Shown here one piece after another: positions 1 to 8,644 of a stretch of DNA of 64,000 bases. This DNA comes from Bacillus massilinigeriensis (lineage in GTDB: Bacteria; Bacillota; Bacilli; Bacillales; Cytobacillaceae). Under the pieces are notes generated by a model, which was given only the letters and a program-made list of their open reading frames with translations, was not told where the DNA came from and made no database searches. Where the stretch lies: NCBI RefSeq assembly GCF_900117315.1, contig NZ_LT630337.1:789633-853632 (forward strand), given 5' to 3'. How positions within the stretch are numbered: position 1 is the stretch's first letter; each line of letters starts with the position of its first letter. The position numbers were made by a program, and so were the translations under genes.

Positions 1-49
1 CACCTTGCCAAGGTGGGGGTCGCGGGTTCGAATCCCGTCTTCCGCTCCA
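1..49 (+). tRNA. tRNA-Gly(GCC), 3' part
   Basis: The window opens inside this tRNA. The anticodon stem-loop with TGCCAA (anticodon GCC), the T arm with GGTTCGAATCC and an encoded CCA end at 49 are visible. The D arm and 5' acceptor strand lie before the window. Confidence 0.9.
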
Positions 50-56
50 ATGAATT

Positions 57-145
57 GCCGGGGTGGCGGAACTGGCAGACGCACAGGACTTAAAATCCTG
101 CGGTAGGTGACTACCGTACCGGTTCGATTCCGGTCCTCGGCACCA
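57..145 (+). tRNA. tRNA-Leu(TAA)
   Basis: Class II tRNA of 89 nt with a long variable arm. The anticodon loop CTTAAAA gives TAA, the T arm is GGTTCGATTCC, and CCA is encoded at 143-145. Acceptor GCCGGGG pairs with the 3' strand before the discriminator. Confidence 0.95.
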
Positions 146-154
146 TTTTCATAT

Positions 155-228
<74 letters not shown>

Positions 229-232
229 TTTT

Positions 233-306
233 CGGGAAGTAGCTCAGCTTGGTAGAGCACTTGGTTTGGGACCAAGGGGTCGCAGGTTCGAATCCTGTCT
301 TCCCGA
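233..306 (+). tRNA. tRNA-Pro(TGG)
   Basis: Acceptor CGGGAAG pairs with CTTCCCG at 299-305. The anticodon loop TTTGGGA gives TGG. CCA is not encoded. It lies 4 bases after tRNA-Arg, so the cluster is clearly one transcript. Confidence 0.95.
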
Positions 307-330
307 TTTGTAGAAGCATTAAAATACTAT

Positions 331-407
331 GGCGGCGTAGCTCAGCTGGCTAGAGCGTACGGTTCATACCCGTGAGGTCGGGGGTTCGATCCCCTCTGCC
401 GCTACCA
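331..407 (+). tRNA. tRNA-Met(CAT), elongator
   Basis: Acceptor GGCGGCG pairs with TGCCGCT with wobble at both ends, as in Bacillus elongator tRNA-Met. The anticodon loop contains CAT and CCA is encoded at 405-407. Confidence 0.93.
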
Positions 408-416
408 TATTATTTT

Positions 417-509
417 GGAGGAATACCCAAGTCTGGCTGAAGGGATCGGTCTTGAAAACCGACAGGCGGGTTAAACCGCGCGGGGGTTCGAATCCCTCTT
501 CCTCCTCCA
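417..509 (+). tRNA. tRNA-Ser(TGA)
   Basis: Class II tRNA of 93 nt with a long variable arm. The anticodon loop CTTGAAA gives TGA. Acceptor GGAGGAA pairs with TTCCTCC at 499-505, and CCA is encoded at the end. Confidence 0.93.
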
Positions 510-524
510 CTTATTTAATACCAT

Positions 525-541
525 TATCGCGGGGTGGAGCA
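525..541 (+). pseudogene. truncated copy of the 5' end of tRNA-fMet
   Basis: Seventeen bases here, TATCGCGGGGTGGAGCA, are identical to 663-679, that is, to the first 14 bases of tRNA-fMet plus 3 upstream bases. The match stops abruptly and the following ~120 bases do not form a tRNA. This looks like a scar of duplication, deletion or integration inside the tRNA cluster. Confidence 0.7.
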
Positions 542-665
542 CGTTCGAATATACTTCTTCGAATACTCTACAGCGCACCGATTGAGTCGCTTCTTGAATC
601 TTCTTTCTGAAATCGGGGCGGTCTTTCTATAAAAGCATGAATAACATTAATAATAATATTACTAT

Positions 666-739
<74 letters not shown>

Positions 740-746
740 TCGCAAT

Positions 747-823
747 GGTCCGGTAGTTCAGTTGGTTAGAATGCCTGCCTGTCACGCAGGAGGTCGCGGG
801 TTCGAGTCCCGTCCGGACCGCCA
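747..823 (+). tRNA. tRNA-Asp(GTC)
   Basis: Acceptor GGTCCGG pairs with CCGGACC at 813-819, the anticodon loop contains GTC, and CCA is encoded at 821-823. Last tRNA of the cluster. Confidence 0.95.
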
Positions 824-849
824 TTATAATTCTATAAAATGAAACAAAA

Positions 850-875
850 ACGAAACTGGGTTTCGTCTTTTTTTT
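850..875 (+). terminator. terminator of the tRNA cluster
   Basis: Inverted repeat ACGAAAC/GTTTCGT with a 3-nt loop followed by a run of eight T residues, 27 bases after tRNA-Asp. Confidence 0.8.
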
Positions 876-940
876 GTCTGAAATTCTATCTGACTTTGCC
901 CCGAGAGGAAAAATCATGTAAACTACATATTAGAATAGCT

Positions 941-967
941 CCTTAGGACAATTCCTAAGGTTTTTTT
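941..967 (+). terminator. intrinsic terminator upstream of tsaE
   Basis: CCTTAGGA/TCCTAAGG stem with a 4-nt loop and seven T residues. It lies 41 bases before tsaE. It may back up the tRNA terminator or act as an attenuator for the tsaE operon. Confidence 0.75.
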
Positions 968-1008
968 ATAGGCTTTGCACCACTTCTAACTAAGAAGGTG
1001 ATAAATAA

Positions 1009-1464
1009 ATGACTTTATATCAAATGATCTCTGATAAACCAGAAACGACAATAGAAATTGCCAAAAGGTTGGCTGCCCTATTGAAGCCAGGAGATGTTAT
1101 AGCTCTTGAGGGAGATTTAGGAGCAGGAAAAACTACTTTTACAAAAGGGATTGCAGATGGACTTGGCGTTAAAAGAAATGTTAACAGTCCTACTTTTACC
1201 ATCATAAAAGAATATATGGGATCTCTCCCACTTTATCATATGGACGTGTATCGTCTTAAAGATTCCGAAGAGGACTTGGGATTTGATGAGTATTTTGAAG
1301 GGGATGGGGTTACTGTAATTGAATGGGCACATATCATTGAGGAACAATTACCAGAATCCATATTATACGTTTATTTATCCCATGGTGATAATGGATCCAG
1401 AATTATTGAGTTCAAGCCCGCTGGTGCGAGGTATGAGCAAATTTGTAAGGAGATTTTTTCATGA
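1009..1464 (+). CDS. tsaE: tRNA threonylcarbamoyladenosine biosynthesis ATPase TsaE
   Basis: Small cytosolic ATPase (151 aa) that works with TsaB and TsaD to transfer threonylcarbamoyl to A37 of ANN-decoding tRNAs (t6A). The P-loop GDLGAGKT lies near residues 35-42, and a WAHIIEEQLPE segment typical of the family follows in the C-terminal half. Length matches the family (~150-160 aa). The start has a good AGAAGGTG ribosome site 8 bases upstream. Its stop overlaps the tsaB start as ATGA, so translation is coupled. First gene of a four-gene t6A/acetyltransferase operon, syntenic with B. subtilis ydiB-ydiE. Confidence 0.95.
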   Translation: MTLYQMISDKPETTIEIAKRLAALLKPGDVIALEGDLGAGKTTFTKGIADGLGVKRNVNSPTFTIIKEYMGSLPLYHMDVYRLKDSEEDLGFDEYFEGDGVTVIEWAHIIEEQLPESILYVYLSHGDNGSRIIEFKPAGARYEQICKEIFS

Positions 1465-2174
1465 ATAAAATATTAGCCATCGATACTTCTTCTACTGTTT
1501 TAGGAATTGCATTACTTGATGAGGAAAAGGTGATTGGTGAGCATATCACAAATATAAAAAAAAATCATTCTGTTCGGATCATGCCTGCCATTGATTCATT
1601 AATGAAAGAATGTGATATATTATCTGACCAGTTAACTAAAATTGTCGTTGCAAAGGGTCCGGGTTCTTATACAGGTGTAAGAATTGGGGTAACTATTGCT
1701 AAAACATTAGCGTGGTCACTTAATATCCCATTAGTTGGTATCTCAAGTATTGAGGTAATGGCTGCATCTGTTGGAAGATACTTTGATGGTTTCGTTTCTC
1801 CCCTTATTGATGCAAGGAGAGGTCAAGTATATACTGGTTTATATCAATTTAACAAAGGTTCAATAGAAGCAGTAAGAAAAGATCAAATACTTTTATCACA
1901 GGATTGGGCTGAGAGCTTGAAGTCTACTTCTAAGAAGGTATTATTTGTTGGAAATGATTTGCCGTTACATAGAGATACTCTTGCGGAGATTTTAGGAGAA
2001 AAGGCCGTTTTTGCTGAAAAAACAGAGTTTAATCCAAGACCAGCTGAGCTTGCCATTTTAGGAAGGGATAAGGGTGGGGAGAATATCCATTCTTTTGTCC
2101 CGAATTATATTCGTTTAGCTGAGGCTGAAGCCAATTGGTTAGAAAAAATGAAACAGGAAGAAAAGAATTCATGA
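1461..2174 (+). CDS. tsaB: tRNA threonylcarbamoyladenosine biosynthesis protein TsaB
   Basis: 237-aa ASKHA-fold protein that heterodimerises with TsaD in the t6A complex and is not itself catalytic. The N-terminal LAIDTSS strand and the GPGSYTGVRIG motif (about residues 65-75) are diagnostic. It overlaps tsaE by 4 bases and rimI by 4 bases (both ATGA), indicating one tightly coupled message. Length is near the family norm of ~230 aa. Confidence 0.95.
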   Translation: MNKILAIDTSSTVLGIALLDEEKVIGEHITNIKKNHSVRIMPAIDSLMKECDILSDQLTKIVVAKGPGSYTGVRIGVTIAKTLAWSLNIPLVGISSIEVMAASVGRYFDGFVSPLIDARRGQVYTGLYQFNKGSIEAVRKDQILLSQDWAESLKSTSKKVLFVGNDLPLHRDTLAEILGEKAVFAEKTEFNPRPAELAILGRDKGGENIHSFVPNYIRLAEAEANWLEKMKQEEKNS

Positions 2175-2632
2175 AACTGGGACGAAGGAAAATGACCAAA
2201 TTTCGATTGATGACGGAAGAAGATATTGATCAAATTCTAAAAATTGAACATGCCTCTTTTTCCCTTCCATGGAGTAGAGATGCCTTTGTAAATGAAATGA
2301 CAAGGAATCAATATGCCCTTTATATCGTTCTTGAAGAGGGTGACCTTATCATCGGTTATTGTGGTATGTGGGTTGTCGTAGATGAAGCTCATGTTACGAA
2401 TATTGCCATTTTACCGGAGTACCGAGGGCAGAAGCTCGGGGAGGCCTTAATGAGAAAGGCAATGGCGGCTGCTAAAGAAAATGGGGCAGCAACGATGACT
2501 CTAGAGGTACGTGTTACGAATATAGTTGCGCAATCGTTATATCGAAAGCTTGGATTTCAGGATGGGGCGATTCGAAAGAATTATTATACTGATAATAGCG
2601 AAGATGCGTTGGTTATGTGGGTGAACTTATAA
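2171..2632 (+). CDS. rimI: ribosomal protein S18 alanine N-acetyltransferase RimI
   Basis: GNAT acetyltransferase (153 aa with this start) that acetylates the N-terminal alanine of ribosomal protein S18. The acetyl-CoA loop reads [12 protein letters not shown], and the conserved SLYRKLGF segment is near the C-terminus. I chose ATG 2171 because it forms an ATGA overlap with tsaB and has AGGAAG 10 bases upstream. ATG 2192 (146 aa) is also possible, having AAGGAA almost adjacent. A longer in-frame start at 2135 would overlap tsaB by 40 bases. Its TAA shares a base with the tsaD ATG. Confidence 0.9.
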   Translation: MKLGRRKMTKFRLMTEEDIDQILKIEHASFSLPWSRDAFVNEMTRNQYALYIVLEEGDLIIGYCGMWVVVDEAHVTNIAILPEYRGQKLGEALMRKAMAAAKENGAATMTLEVRVTNIVAQSLYRKLGFQDGAIRKNYYTDNSEDALVMWVNL

Positions 2633-3657
2633 TGGAAAAAGATTATTATATTTTAGGAATTGAAACCAGTTGTGATGAAACGGCTGTGGCGATAATAAAA
2701 AATGGAAGAGAAATCATTTCAAATGTGGTTGCTTCACAAATTGAGAGCCATAAAAGGTTTGGAGGGGTAGTTCCGGAGATTGCCTCTCGTCATCATGTTG
2801 AACAGGTGACAATTGTGCTAGAGGAAGCATTGGATCAAGCAAATATGTCTATGGAACAAATCAATGCTATTGCCGTAACCGAGGGTCCCGGTTTGGTTGG
2901 GGCACTTTTAATAGGGGTAAATGCTGCAAAAGCCGTTGCCTTCGCTTATCAAAAGCCATTAATTGGTGTTCATCATATTGCTGGGCATATTTATGCAAAT
3001 CGGTTAATCAGTGAATTTAATTTTCCTCTTATAGCTCTTGTTGTATCAGGAGGACATACTGAACTTGTATATATGAAGGAACATGGACACTTTGATGTTA
3101 TTGGTGAAACTCGTGATGATGCGGCAGGAGAGGCGTATGACAAAGTTGCAAGGGTTTTGAATATGCCTTACCCAGGTGGACCACATATCGATCGGCTTGC
3201 ACATGAGGGAAAGCCAACGATTGATTTACCAAGAGCTTGGCTAGAAGGTGGTTCATATGATTTTAGTTTTAGTGGATTAAAATCAGCAGTTATCAATACA
3301 GTGCATAATGCAGAGCAGCGTGGAGAAGTAATTAAACCTGAGGATCTTGCTGCAAGCTTTCAAGAGAGTGTTATTGATGTTTTAGTAACGAAGACAATTA
3401 ATGCAACAAAAGAATATAAGGTAAAACAAGTACTTCTTGCTGGTGGAGTTGCAGCTAACAAAGGCTTAAGAGCAAGATTGGAGGAGGCTTTCCACAAGCT
3501 TACTGACGTGGAACTAATTATTCCTCCATTATCCCTTTGTACAGATAATGCCGCAATGATTGCTGCAATAGGGAGTGTATTATATGAAAAAGGGATACGC
3601 TCTGATTTAACCTTGAATGCTAACCCGGGCTTAGAAATAACGATCTATAACGATTAA
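2632..3657 (+). CDS. tsaD: tRNA N6-adenosine threonylcarbamoyltransferase TsaD
   Basis: Catalytic subunit of the t6A complex (Kae1/Gcp family, 341 aa with this start). The N-terminus IETSCDET, the [10 protein letters not shown] motif with metal-binding histidines, the GHIYAN segment and VSGGHTEL are all present. ATG 2632 overlaps the rimI stop as TAATG. An in-frame ATG at 2617 would add five residues, and ribosome sites are weak for both. Last gene of the operon, followed by a terminator. In B. subtilis the next gene is ydiF; here ~2.3 kb of repeats, DnaA boxes and an IS intervene. Confidence 0.95.
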   Translation: MEKDYYILGIETSCDETAVAIIKNGREIISNVVASQIESHKRFGGVVPEIASRHHVEQVTIVLEEALDQANMSMEQINAIAVTEGPGLVGALLIGVNAAKAVAFAYQKPLIGVHHIAGHIYANRLISEFNFPLIALVVSGGHTELVYMKEHGHFDVIGETRDDAAGEAYDKVARVLNMPYPGGPHIDRLAHEGKPTIDLPRAWLEGGSYDFSFSGLKSAVINTVHNAEQRGEVIKPEDLAASFQESVIDVLVTKTINATKEYKVKQVLLAGGVAANKGLRARLEEAFHKLTDVELIIPPLSLCTDNAAMIAAIGSVLYEKGIRSDLTLNANPGLEITIYND

Positions 3658-3661
3658 TCAA

Positions 3662-3693
3662 AAAGATTGACTCTATGAGGGTCAATCTTTTTT
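3662..3693 (+). terminator. terminator of the tsaE-tsaD operon
   Basis: AAAGATTGAC/GTCAATCTTT stem with a 9-nt loop running into T residues, starting 5 bases after the tsaD stop. Confidence 0.88.
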
Positions 3694-3703
3694 CAATTAA
3701 GTA

Positions 3704-4314
3704 GAATTCAATCAAACGTTTGATTAAGAACAGAAGAAGCAATTTAAACAAACGATTGATTAATTTCAAGTAAATAAAGGGGAGACATCAATCAAAGAAA
3801 TCAAAAAAAAATCAATCAAACGTTTGATTAAAATGACAATCAACAGGCTCAGAATTCAATCAAACGTTTGATTAAGAACAGATACAGCAATTTAAACAAA
3901 CGATTGATTAATTTCAAGTAATAAAGGGGAGATTTTCAATCAAAGAAGTCAAAGTAAAATCAATCAAACGTTTGATTAAAACAACAATTGTCTGGCTCAG
4001 AATTCAATCAAACGTTTGATTAAGAACAGAAGAAGTAATTTAAACAAACGATTGATTAATTTCAAGTAATAAAGGGGAGATTTTCAATCAAAGAAGTCAA
4101 AGTAAAATCAATCAAACGTTTGATTAAAACAATAATCGTCAGGCTCAGAATTCAATCAAACGTTTGATTAAGAACAGAAGAAGTAATTTAAACAAACGAT
4201 TGATTAATTTCAAGTAAATAAGGGGGAGAAATCAATCAAAGAAATCAAAAAAAATCAATCAAACGTTTGATTAATTAATACTTTATCCCCAGAAAATCAA
4301 TCAAACGTTTGATT
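3704..4314. repeat. 148-bp tandem repeat array with nine 16-bp palindromes
   Basis: The perfect palindrome AATCAAACGTTTGATT occurs at 3710, 3814, 3858, 3962, 4006, 4110, 4154, 4257 and 4299 (start positions). Copies 1, 3, 5 and 7 are exactly 148 bp apart; copies 2, 4, 6 and 8 are 148, 148 and 147 bp apart. So there are four ~148-bp units with two perfect palindromes each, plus one extra copy. Each unit also holds a 14/16 match (AAACAAACGATTGATT, first at 3746) and further half sites. No ORF is supported here. Function unknown; the arrangement suggests cooperative binding of a dimeric DNA-binding protein. Confidence 0.95.
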
Positions 4315-4359
4315 AGGACAAAGATTTAATGAGTAAAGTAGAATTGGGGAAGGGAGAGT

Positions 4360-4493
4360 TGTGGATAACTCGAATGTTTTTCAATAGAGTTGTTGATAAT
4401 GTGGATAAATAAATGATTTTTTGTGGATAATGTGGAAAAGTCTTGTTGATAGCTATATAAAAGGGACTTAATTGTGTATAAAACTGTGGAAAA
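4360..4493. other. DnaA-box cluster
   Basis: TGTGGATAA, the reverse complement of the DnaA box TTATCCACA, occurs perfectly at 4360-4368, 4400-4408 and 4422-4430. One-mismatch copies are at 4391-4399 (TGTTGATAA), 4431-4439 and 4485-4493 (TGTGGAAAA) and 4473-4481 (TGTGTATAA). All are in the same orientation within 134 bp of AT-rich DNA. From memory of ChIP work, B. subtilis has a DnaA-binding cluster in the same gcp(tsaD)-ydiF interval, so this is likely a conserved oriC-proximal DnaA titration/regulation site. Function here is inferred. Confidence 0.8.
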
Positions 4494-4526
4494 TCATCTA
4501 ATCCAAAAAGCGGAGAATGTAAAAAG

Positions 4527-5991
4527 TTTTGTGTAATTGGTTATACTTACCAATTAAGGAGATGATCAATTATGCAAAACAAAACCAATGCATTAGCCAA
4601 GGAATTAGCCAAGGATTGCCGTTCGGTAGAAGATATTCAGGAAAAGTTAAAGGAACTATTCAAGGACACTATTCAACAGGTTTTTGAAGCTGAGATTGAG
4701 GAACATCTAGGTTATGCCAAACATGATAATGCGGGTGACCATAATGGTAATAGCCGCAATGGCTACAGTAAAAAAACGATTAAATCCAAGTTCGGTAAGG
4801 CTGAATTAAATATTCCAAGAGACCGAAATGGGGAATATGAACCTCAAATCATAAAGAAATATGAAACCACTTCAAATGGATTAGAGGAACAAATTATTGG
4901 TCTTTATTCTAAAGGAATGTCCACTAGAGATATTGAAGATCAGATGAAGGATATCTATGGGATTGATGTTTCGCCTACGATGGTAAGTAAGATAACCGAT
5001 AAGATTATGCCTCTGATTGTAGAATGGCAATCACGTCCATTGGAACGAGTGTATCCGATTGTATTTCTGGATGCCATTCACTTTAAAGTCAGGAAAGAAA
5101 ATCGCATTGTGAATAAAGCTGCCTATAGTGTTTTAGGGATCAATCTTTTAGGTCATAAAGAGATTCTTGGAATATGGATTGGAGAAAATGAGAGTGCCAG
5201 TTTCTGGTTAGGTGTTTGTAATGACCTGAAGAATAGAGGTGTTCAGGACATCTTAATCGCCTGTAAGGACAATCTTTCAGGCTTTTCAGAAGCGATTAAC
5301 TCTGTCTTTCCTCAAACCAATATTCAGCTTTGTGTCATTCACCAAATTCGCAATTCTATGAAGTATGTATCGTATAAGGAACAAAAGGCTGTCATGGCAG
5401 ACTTAAAGAAAGTCTATCAAGCACTTACTTTGGAAGAGGCAGAACTTGAGTTTGTCAATTTTAAAGAAAAATGGGGCAAGAAACATCCTATCATTATCAA
5501 ATCTTGGGAGGCTAACTGGCTAGAACTTACTTCGTACTTTAGCTATCCAGCTGAGATTAGAAGGCTTATTTATACAACCAACACCATCGAAGGCTATCAC
5601 AGACAGCTTAGAAAAGTCACTAAGACCAAAACAGCTTACCCAACAGATGATTCTCTCAAGAAGATTATCTATTTGGCTACCATGGAAATTTCCAAGAAGT
5701 GGACTATGCCTATAAGAGGATGGAAAGAATGTATATCACAATTAGCTATCATCTTTGAGGACCGTATTAACGATGAACTGACTATCTAATGGTTGGGCTA
5801 GCGCCCAAAGGTTTATCGCTTGGGTTCTCCCAAAAAGGAGGCAAAAAAGAGGAACAGAATGTCCCTCCCTTTTTGGCAGAATCCCATTAGGTGCTCGGGT
5901 TGCTCCTCAGCATTGCCCTATCCCCCTAATGAGCAAGAGCCCTGATAAAAGTATCGCCATAGCTATTGTTAAAAATTCCAATTACACAAAA
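4527..5991 (+). mobile_element. IS256-family insertion sequence
   Basis: A 14-bp inverted repeat, TTTTGTGTAATTGG at 4527-4540 and its complement at 5978-5991, brackets one intact transposase. No matching 8-9 bp target duplication is visible just outside these ends, so the true ends may be slightly different or the flanks have changed. The ~200 bp after the transposase hold an imperfect hairpin (CCAAAAAGGAGG around 5829-5841 and CCTCCCTTTTTGG around 5864-5876). It sits between the DnaA-box cluster and ydiF. Confidence 0.85.
4572..5789 (+). CDS. IS256 family transposase
   Basis: 405-aa DDE (MULE-type) transposase, full length for the family. The catalytic triad can be placed at D167 (FLDAIH), D233 (ACKDNLSGF) and E340 (TTNTIEGYHR), with the usual C-x2-H after the second Asp (C254-H257). 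The N-terminal ~100 residues carry the DNA-binding region including NGNSRNGYSKKTI. The ribosome site AAGGAG lies 12 bases upstream of ATG. The gene is intact and could be active. Confidence 0.95.
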   Translation: MQNKTNALAKELAKDCRSVEDIQEKLKELFKDTIQQVFEAEIEEHLGYAKHDNAGDHNGNSRNGYSKKTIKSKFGKAELNIPRDRNGEYEPQIIKKYETTSNGLEEQIIGLYSKGMSTRDIEDQMKDIYGIDVSPTMVSKITDKIMPLIVEWQSRPLERVYPIVFLDAIHFKVRKENRIVNKAAYSVLGINLLGHKEILGIWIGENESASFWLGVCNDLKNRGVQDILIACKDNLSGFSEAINSVFPQTNIQLCVIHQIRNSMKYVSYKEQKAVMADLKKVYQALTLEEAELEFVNFKEKWGKKHPIIIKSWEANWLELTSYFSYPAEIRRLIYTTNTIEGYHRQLRKVTKTKTAYPTDDSLKKIIYLATMEISKKWTMPIRGWKECISQLAIIFEDRINDELTI

Positions 5992-6031
5992 TAATTTATA
6001 CTCCCAAAAAGCGAAGGCCCCAGACTAAAAG

Positions 6032-6063
6032 GAAGCACAGACTAAGTCGAAAGTCTGTGCTTC
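6032..6063 (-). terminator. terminator after ydiF
   Basis: 12-bp perfect stem GAAGCACAGACT/AGTCTGTGCTTC with an 8-nt loop just beyond the ydiF stop. On the minus strand it is followed by CCTTTT. Confidence 0.75.
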
Positions 6064-6075
6064 TTTGTTGTTTCG

Positions 6076-8004
6076 TTATTCATTTTCGATTAGCTCTGTC
6101 CATTGTTCTAAAAGGAGGTCAAGCTCCTCATGGTATTTTTCGTTTTCTTTATGAATGTCTAGCAATTTTTCATGATTTTGAGAGATTTCTGGATCAGACA
6201 ATAGCTCTTCATTTTTGCTAATGAGACCTTCCAATTCTTCTATACGCTTTTCGATTTCTTCAAGTCGTCTTTTTCTTTGACGTTCTAGTTTTTTTGCCTC
6301 TTTATCCTGTTGATAACTACTTTTTTCCGATGGAATGACAAAATCAGATTTGGCATTTTCCATTTCTTCAATTGCTTTTAACTCTGCTTGTTCCTGCTTT
6401 TTCTCAACATAGTAATCGTAGTCACCAAGATATTCGGTTGCACCTTTTATATCCAGCTCCAGTACCTTTGTTGCAATTCGGTTAATAAAATAGCGGTCAT
6501 GTGAAACAAAAAGAATGGTCCCTGGATAATCCACAAGGGCATTTTCGAGCACCTCTTTGCTATCTAAATCAAGGTGATTGGTAGGCTCGTCCAGAATAAG
6601 AAAATTCCCTTTTTCCATCATAAGCTTTGCGAGGGAGAGCCTTGCCTTTTCCCCACCACTAAGGGTTGAAACGATTTTTAGTACATCATCACCTGTAAAA
6701 AGAAAGTTTCCAAGGACTGTACGAATTTCTTTTTCATTTTTATTAGGGTAATCATCCCAAAGTTCATTGAGGACCCTTTTGTTTGATGTTAAATTAGCTT
6801 GTTCTTGATCATAATAGCTGATTGATACATTTGAACCATAATGTATTTCACCTGAAAGAGGCGATAGTTTTTTGACTATTGTTTTTAATAAGGTGGATTT
6901 ACCGATTCCATTTGGCCCAACGAGAGCAATTGCTTCTCCTCTTGTAATTCGGAAAGAGATATTATCTGATATTTTTTGTTCGTTATAGCCTACAGATAAG
7001 GAGTGGACATTTAATACTTCGTTGCCACTCTGTTTTTCGATATCAAATCCGAATGAAGCCGATTTCTCATCTCCAAGAGGCCTGTCCATCAATTCCATTC
7101 TTTCTAATTTTTTTCGTCTGCTTTGAGCCCGTTTAGTCGTGGAGGCACGGGCTAAATTTTTTTGAATAAAATCCTGGAGTTTTGCCACTTCATCCTGTTG
7201 CTTTTCATATTGCTTCATATCTCTTTCATAGTTTTCTGCTTTTTGGTCTAAATAAGAGCTGTAATTCCCAATATATTTACTAATATGCTTTCTTGAAATT
7301 TCGTATACTTGGTTAACGACTTTATCAAGGAAATATCGATCATGGGAAACGATTAAAACAGCTCCATCATATCCTTGTAAATACTGTTCGAGCCATGACA
7401 AGGTTTCAATATCAAGATGGTTGGTAGGTTCGTCCAAAATTAATATATCTGGTCTAGTTAGGAGTAGTTTACCTAGAGCTAAACGTGTTTTTTGTCCACC
7501 ACTGAGGCTGGAGATTTTTGTAGAATAATCAAATGTGTGGAAATTCAAACCATGCAGTACGGAGCGAATATCGGCTTCATATTGATATCCACCTTTTTCC
7601 TTGAATCTTACCTGCAGCTCATCATAATCCTTTATTACTCGATCATATTCGTTTTGGTTGTTATATACTGAGGGGTCAGCCATTTTCTCTTCTAAGCGGC
7701 GAAGCTCCCTTTCTAATGCCTTTAAATGCTGGAAAACTGTGAGCATTTCATCCCAAATGGAAAGCTCGGATTCTAATCCAGTATTTTGCGCGAGATATCC
7801 AATTGAGACATCCTTTGGCTTAATTAGTTCCCCTGAATCATAGGACATAATTCCGGCAATCATTTTTAGAAGGGTTGATTTTCCTGCGCCATTTCTCCCA
7901 ACTAATGCAATGCGGTCACGAGTTTGTACTTCAAGCTTTATATTCGATAAAATAAGGTCAGCACCATAGTATTTAGTTAAACCATTTATTTGTAATAAAA
8001 TCAT
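6076..8004 (-). CDS. ydiF: ABC-F family ATPase YdiF
   Basis: Soluble ABC-F protein of 642 aa with two ATP-binding cassettes and no membrane segments; family members act on ribosomes. Cassette 1 has GRNGAGKST, LSGGQK and DEPTNHLD. Cassette 2 has GPNGIGKST, LSGGEKARL and DEPTNHLD. A charged inter-domain linker and a C-terminal coiled coil (last ~90 residues, rich in E/K/R) are present. I start at ATG 8004 because GAGGTG lies 6 bases upstream; an upstream in-frame GTG at 8013 overlaps that ribosome site. The length then equals my recollection of B. subtilis YdiF (642 aa). Confidence 0.93.
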   Translation of the reverse strand: MILLQINGLTKYYGADLILSNIKLEVQTRDRIALVGRNGAGKSTLLKMIAGIMSYDSGELIKPKDVSIGYLAQNTGLESELSIWDEMLTVFQHLKALERELRRLEEKMADPSVYNNQNEYDRVIKDYDELQVRFKEKGGYQYEADIRSVLHGLNFHTFDYSTKISSLSGGQKTRLALGKLLLTRPDILILDEPTNHLDIETLSWLEQYLQGYDGAVLIVSHDRYFLDKVVNQVYEISRKHISKYIGNYSSYLDQKAENYERDMKQYEKQQDEVAKLQDFIQKNLARASTTKRAQSRRKKLERMELMDRPLGDEKSASFGFDIEKQSGNEVLNVHSLSVGYNEQKISDNISFRITRGEAIALVGPNGIGKSTLLKTIVKKLSPLSGEIHYGSNVSISYYDQEQANLTSNKRVLNELWDDYPNKNEKEIRTVLGNFLFTGDDVLKIVSTLSGGEKARLSLAKLMMEKGNFLILDEPTNHLDLDSKEVLENALVDYPGTILFVSHDRYFINRIATKVLELDIKGATEYLGDYDYYVEKKQEQAELKAIEEMENAKSDFVIPSEKSSYQQDKEAKKLERQRKRRLEEIEKRIEELEGLISKNEELLSDPEISQNHEKLLDIHKENEKYHEELDLLLEQWTELIENE

Positions 8005-8061
8005 TTTTTTCACCTCTACATCTAGAAATAGTGTAACGTATTAAGGAATGTTCATCAATAT

Positions 8062-8079
8062 TTGTGAATTATTGTACAA
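8062..8079. promoter_or_regulatory. candidate Rex operator at the moaC-rex promoter
   Basis: TTGTGAATTATTGTACAA compared with the Rex consensus TTGTGAA-N4-TTCACAA: the left arm is perfect and the right arm has two mismatches. It lies 56 bases before moaC, near TTGATA (8082) and TATGAT (8109). Autoregulation of rex would explain it. Supported by a much better site at 16723. Confidence 0.5.
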
Positions 8080-8135
8080 AGTTGATACACATTATGGAAA
8101 AAATAGTGTATGATTCTAAATGAGGTGTTGAAAAT

Positions 8136-8618
8136 TTGAAATTTACTCACTTTAATGATGAAGGTAGAGCAAGGATGGTTGATGTAGGGGACAAACCTGA
8201 GACAAACCGAGTTGCTAAAGCGCAGTCGAGTATAACAGTGAATAAAGAAATATATGAAAAAATCGTAAATAACCAAATGAAAAAGGGCGATGTACTCGCT
8301 GTTGCCCAAGTAGCAGGAATTATGGCCTGCAAAAAAACATGGGAGATCATTCCGATGTGTCATCCCATACCAATAACAGGTATAGATATTCATTTTCATT
8401 GGGAAGAAGTGGATAAGGGTTATAAGCTTGTTATTATTTCCACAGTGAAAACAAAAGGAAATACAGGTGTAGAAATGGAAGCGTTAACAGCTGTGTCTGC
8501 CTGTGCATTAACCGTTTATGATATGTGTAAAGCGCTAGATAAAGGAATGACCATTGGAGAAACCTTTCTACTAGAAAAATCTGGTGGTAAAAATGGCGAC
8601 TATAAAAGAATAGGATAA
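8136..8618 (+). CDS. moaC: cyclic pyranopterin monophosphate synthase MoaC
   Basis: 160-aa enzyme of molybdenum cofactor biosynthesis that converts the MoaA product to cyclic pyranopterin monophosphate. Family motifs are [15 protein letters not shown] at the N-terminus, MCHPIPITG (about residues 72-80) and [11 protein letters not shown]. The start is TTG with TGAGGTG 8 bases upstream. It lies 26 bases before rex, as in B. subtilis, and is divergent from ydiF. No other moa gene is in the window. Confidence 0.95.
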   Translation: MKFTHFNDEGRARMVDVGDKPETNRVAKAQSSITVNKEIYEKIVNNQMKKGDVLAVAQVAGIMACKKTWEIIPMCHPIPITGIDIHFHWEEVDKGYKLVIISTVKTKGNTGVEMEALTAVSACALTVYDMCKALDKGMTIGETFLLEKSGGKNGDYKRIG

Positions 8619-8644
8619 AGACATAAATTAGAGGGGGAATAGTT

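Noticed and set aside
3704-4314. Repeat array as a CRISPR
   Set aside because: The period is 148 bp, the repeated parts include the spacers, and the palindromes are 16 bp with no unique spacers or cas genes.
4518-6000. Target-site duplication of the IS256 element
   Set aside because: The 8-9 bases outside the two inverted repeats do not match, so I do not claim a duplication.
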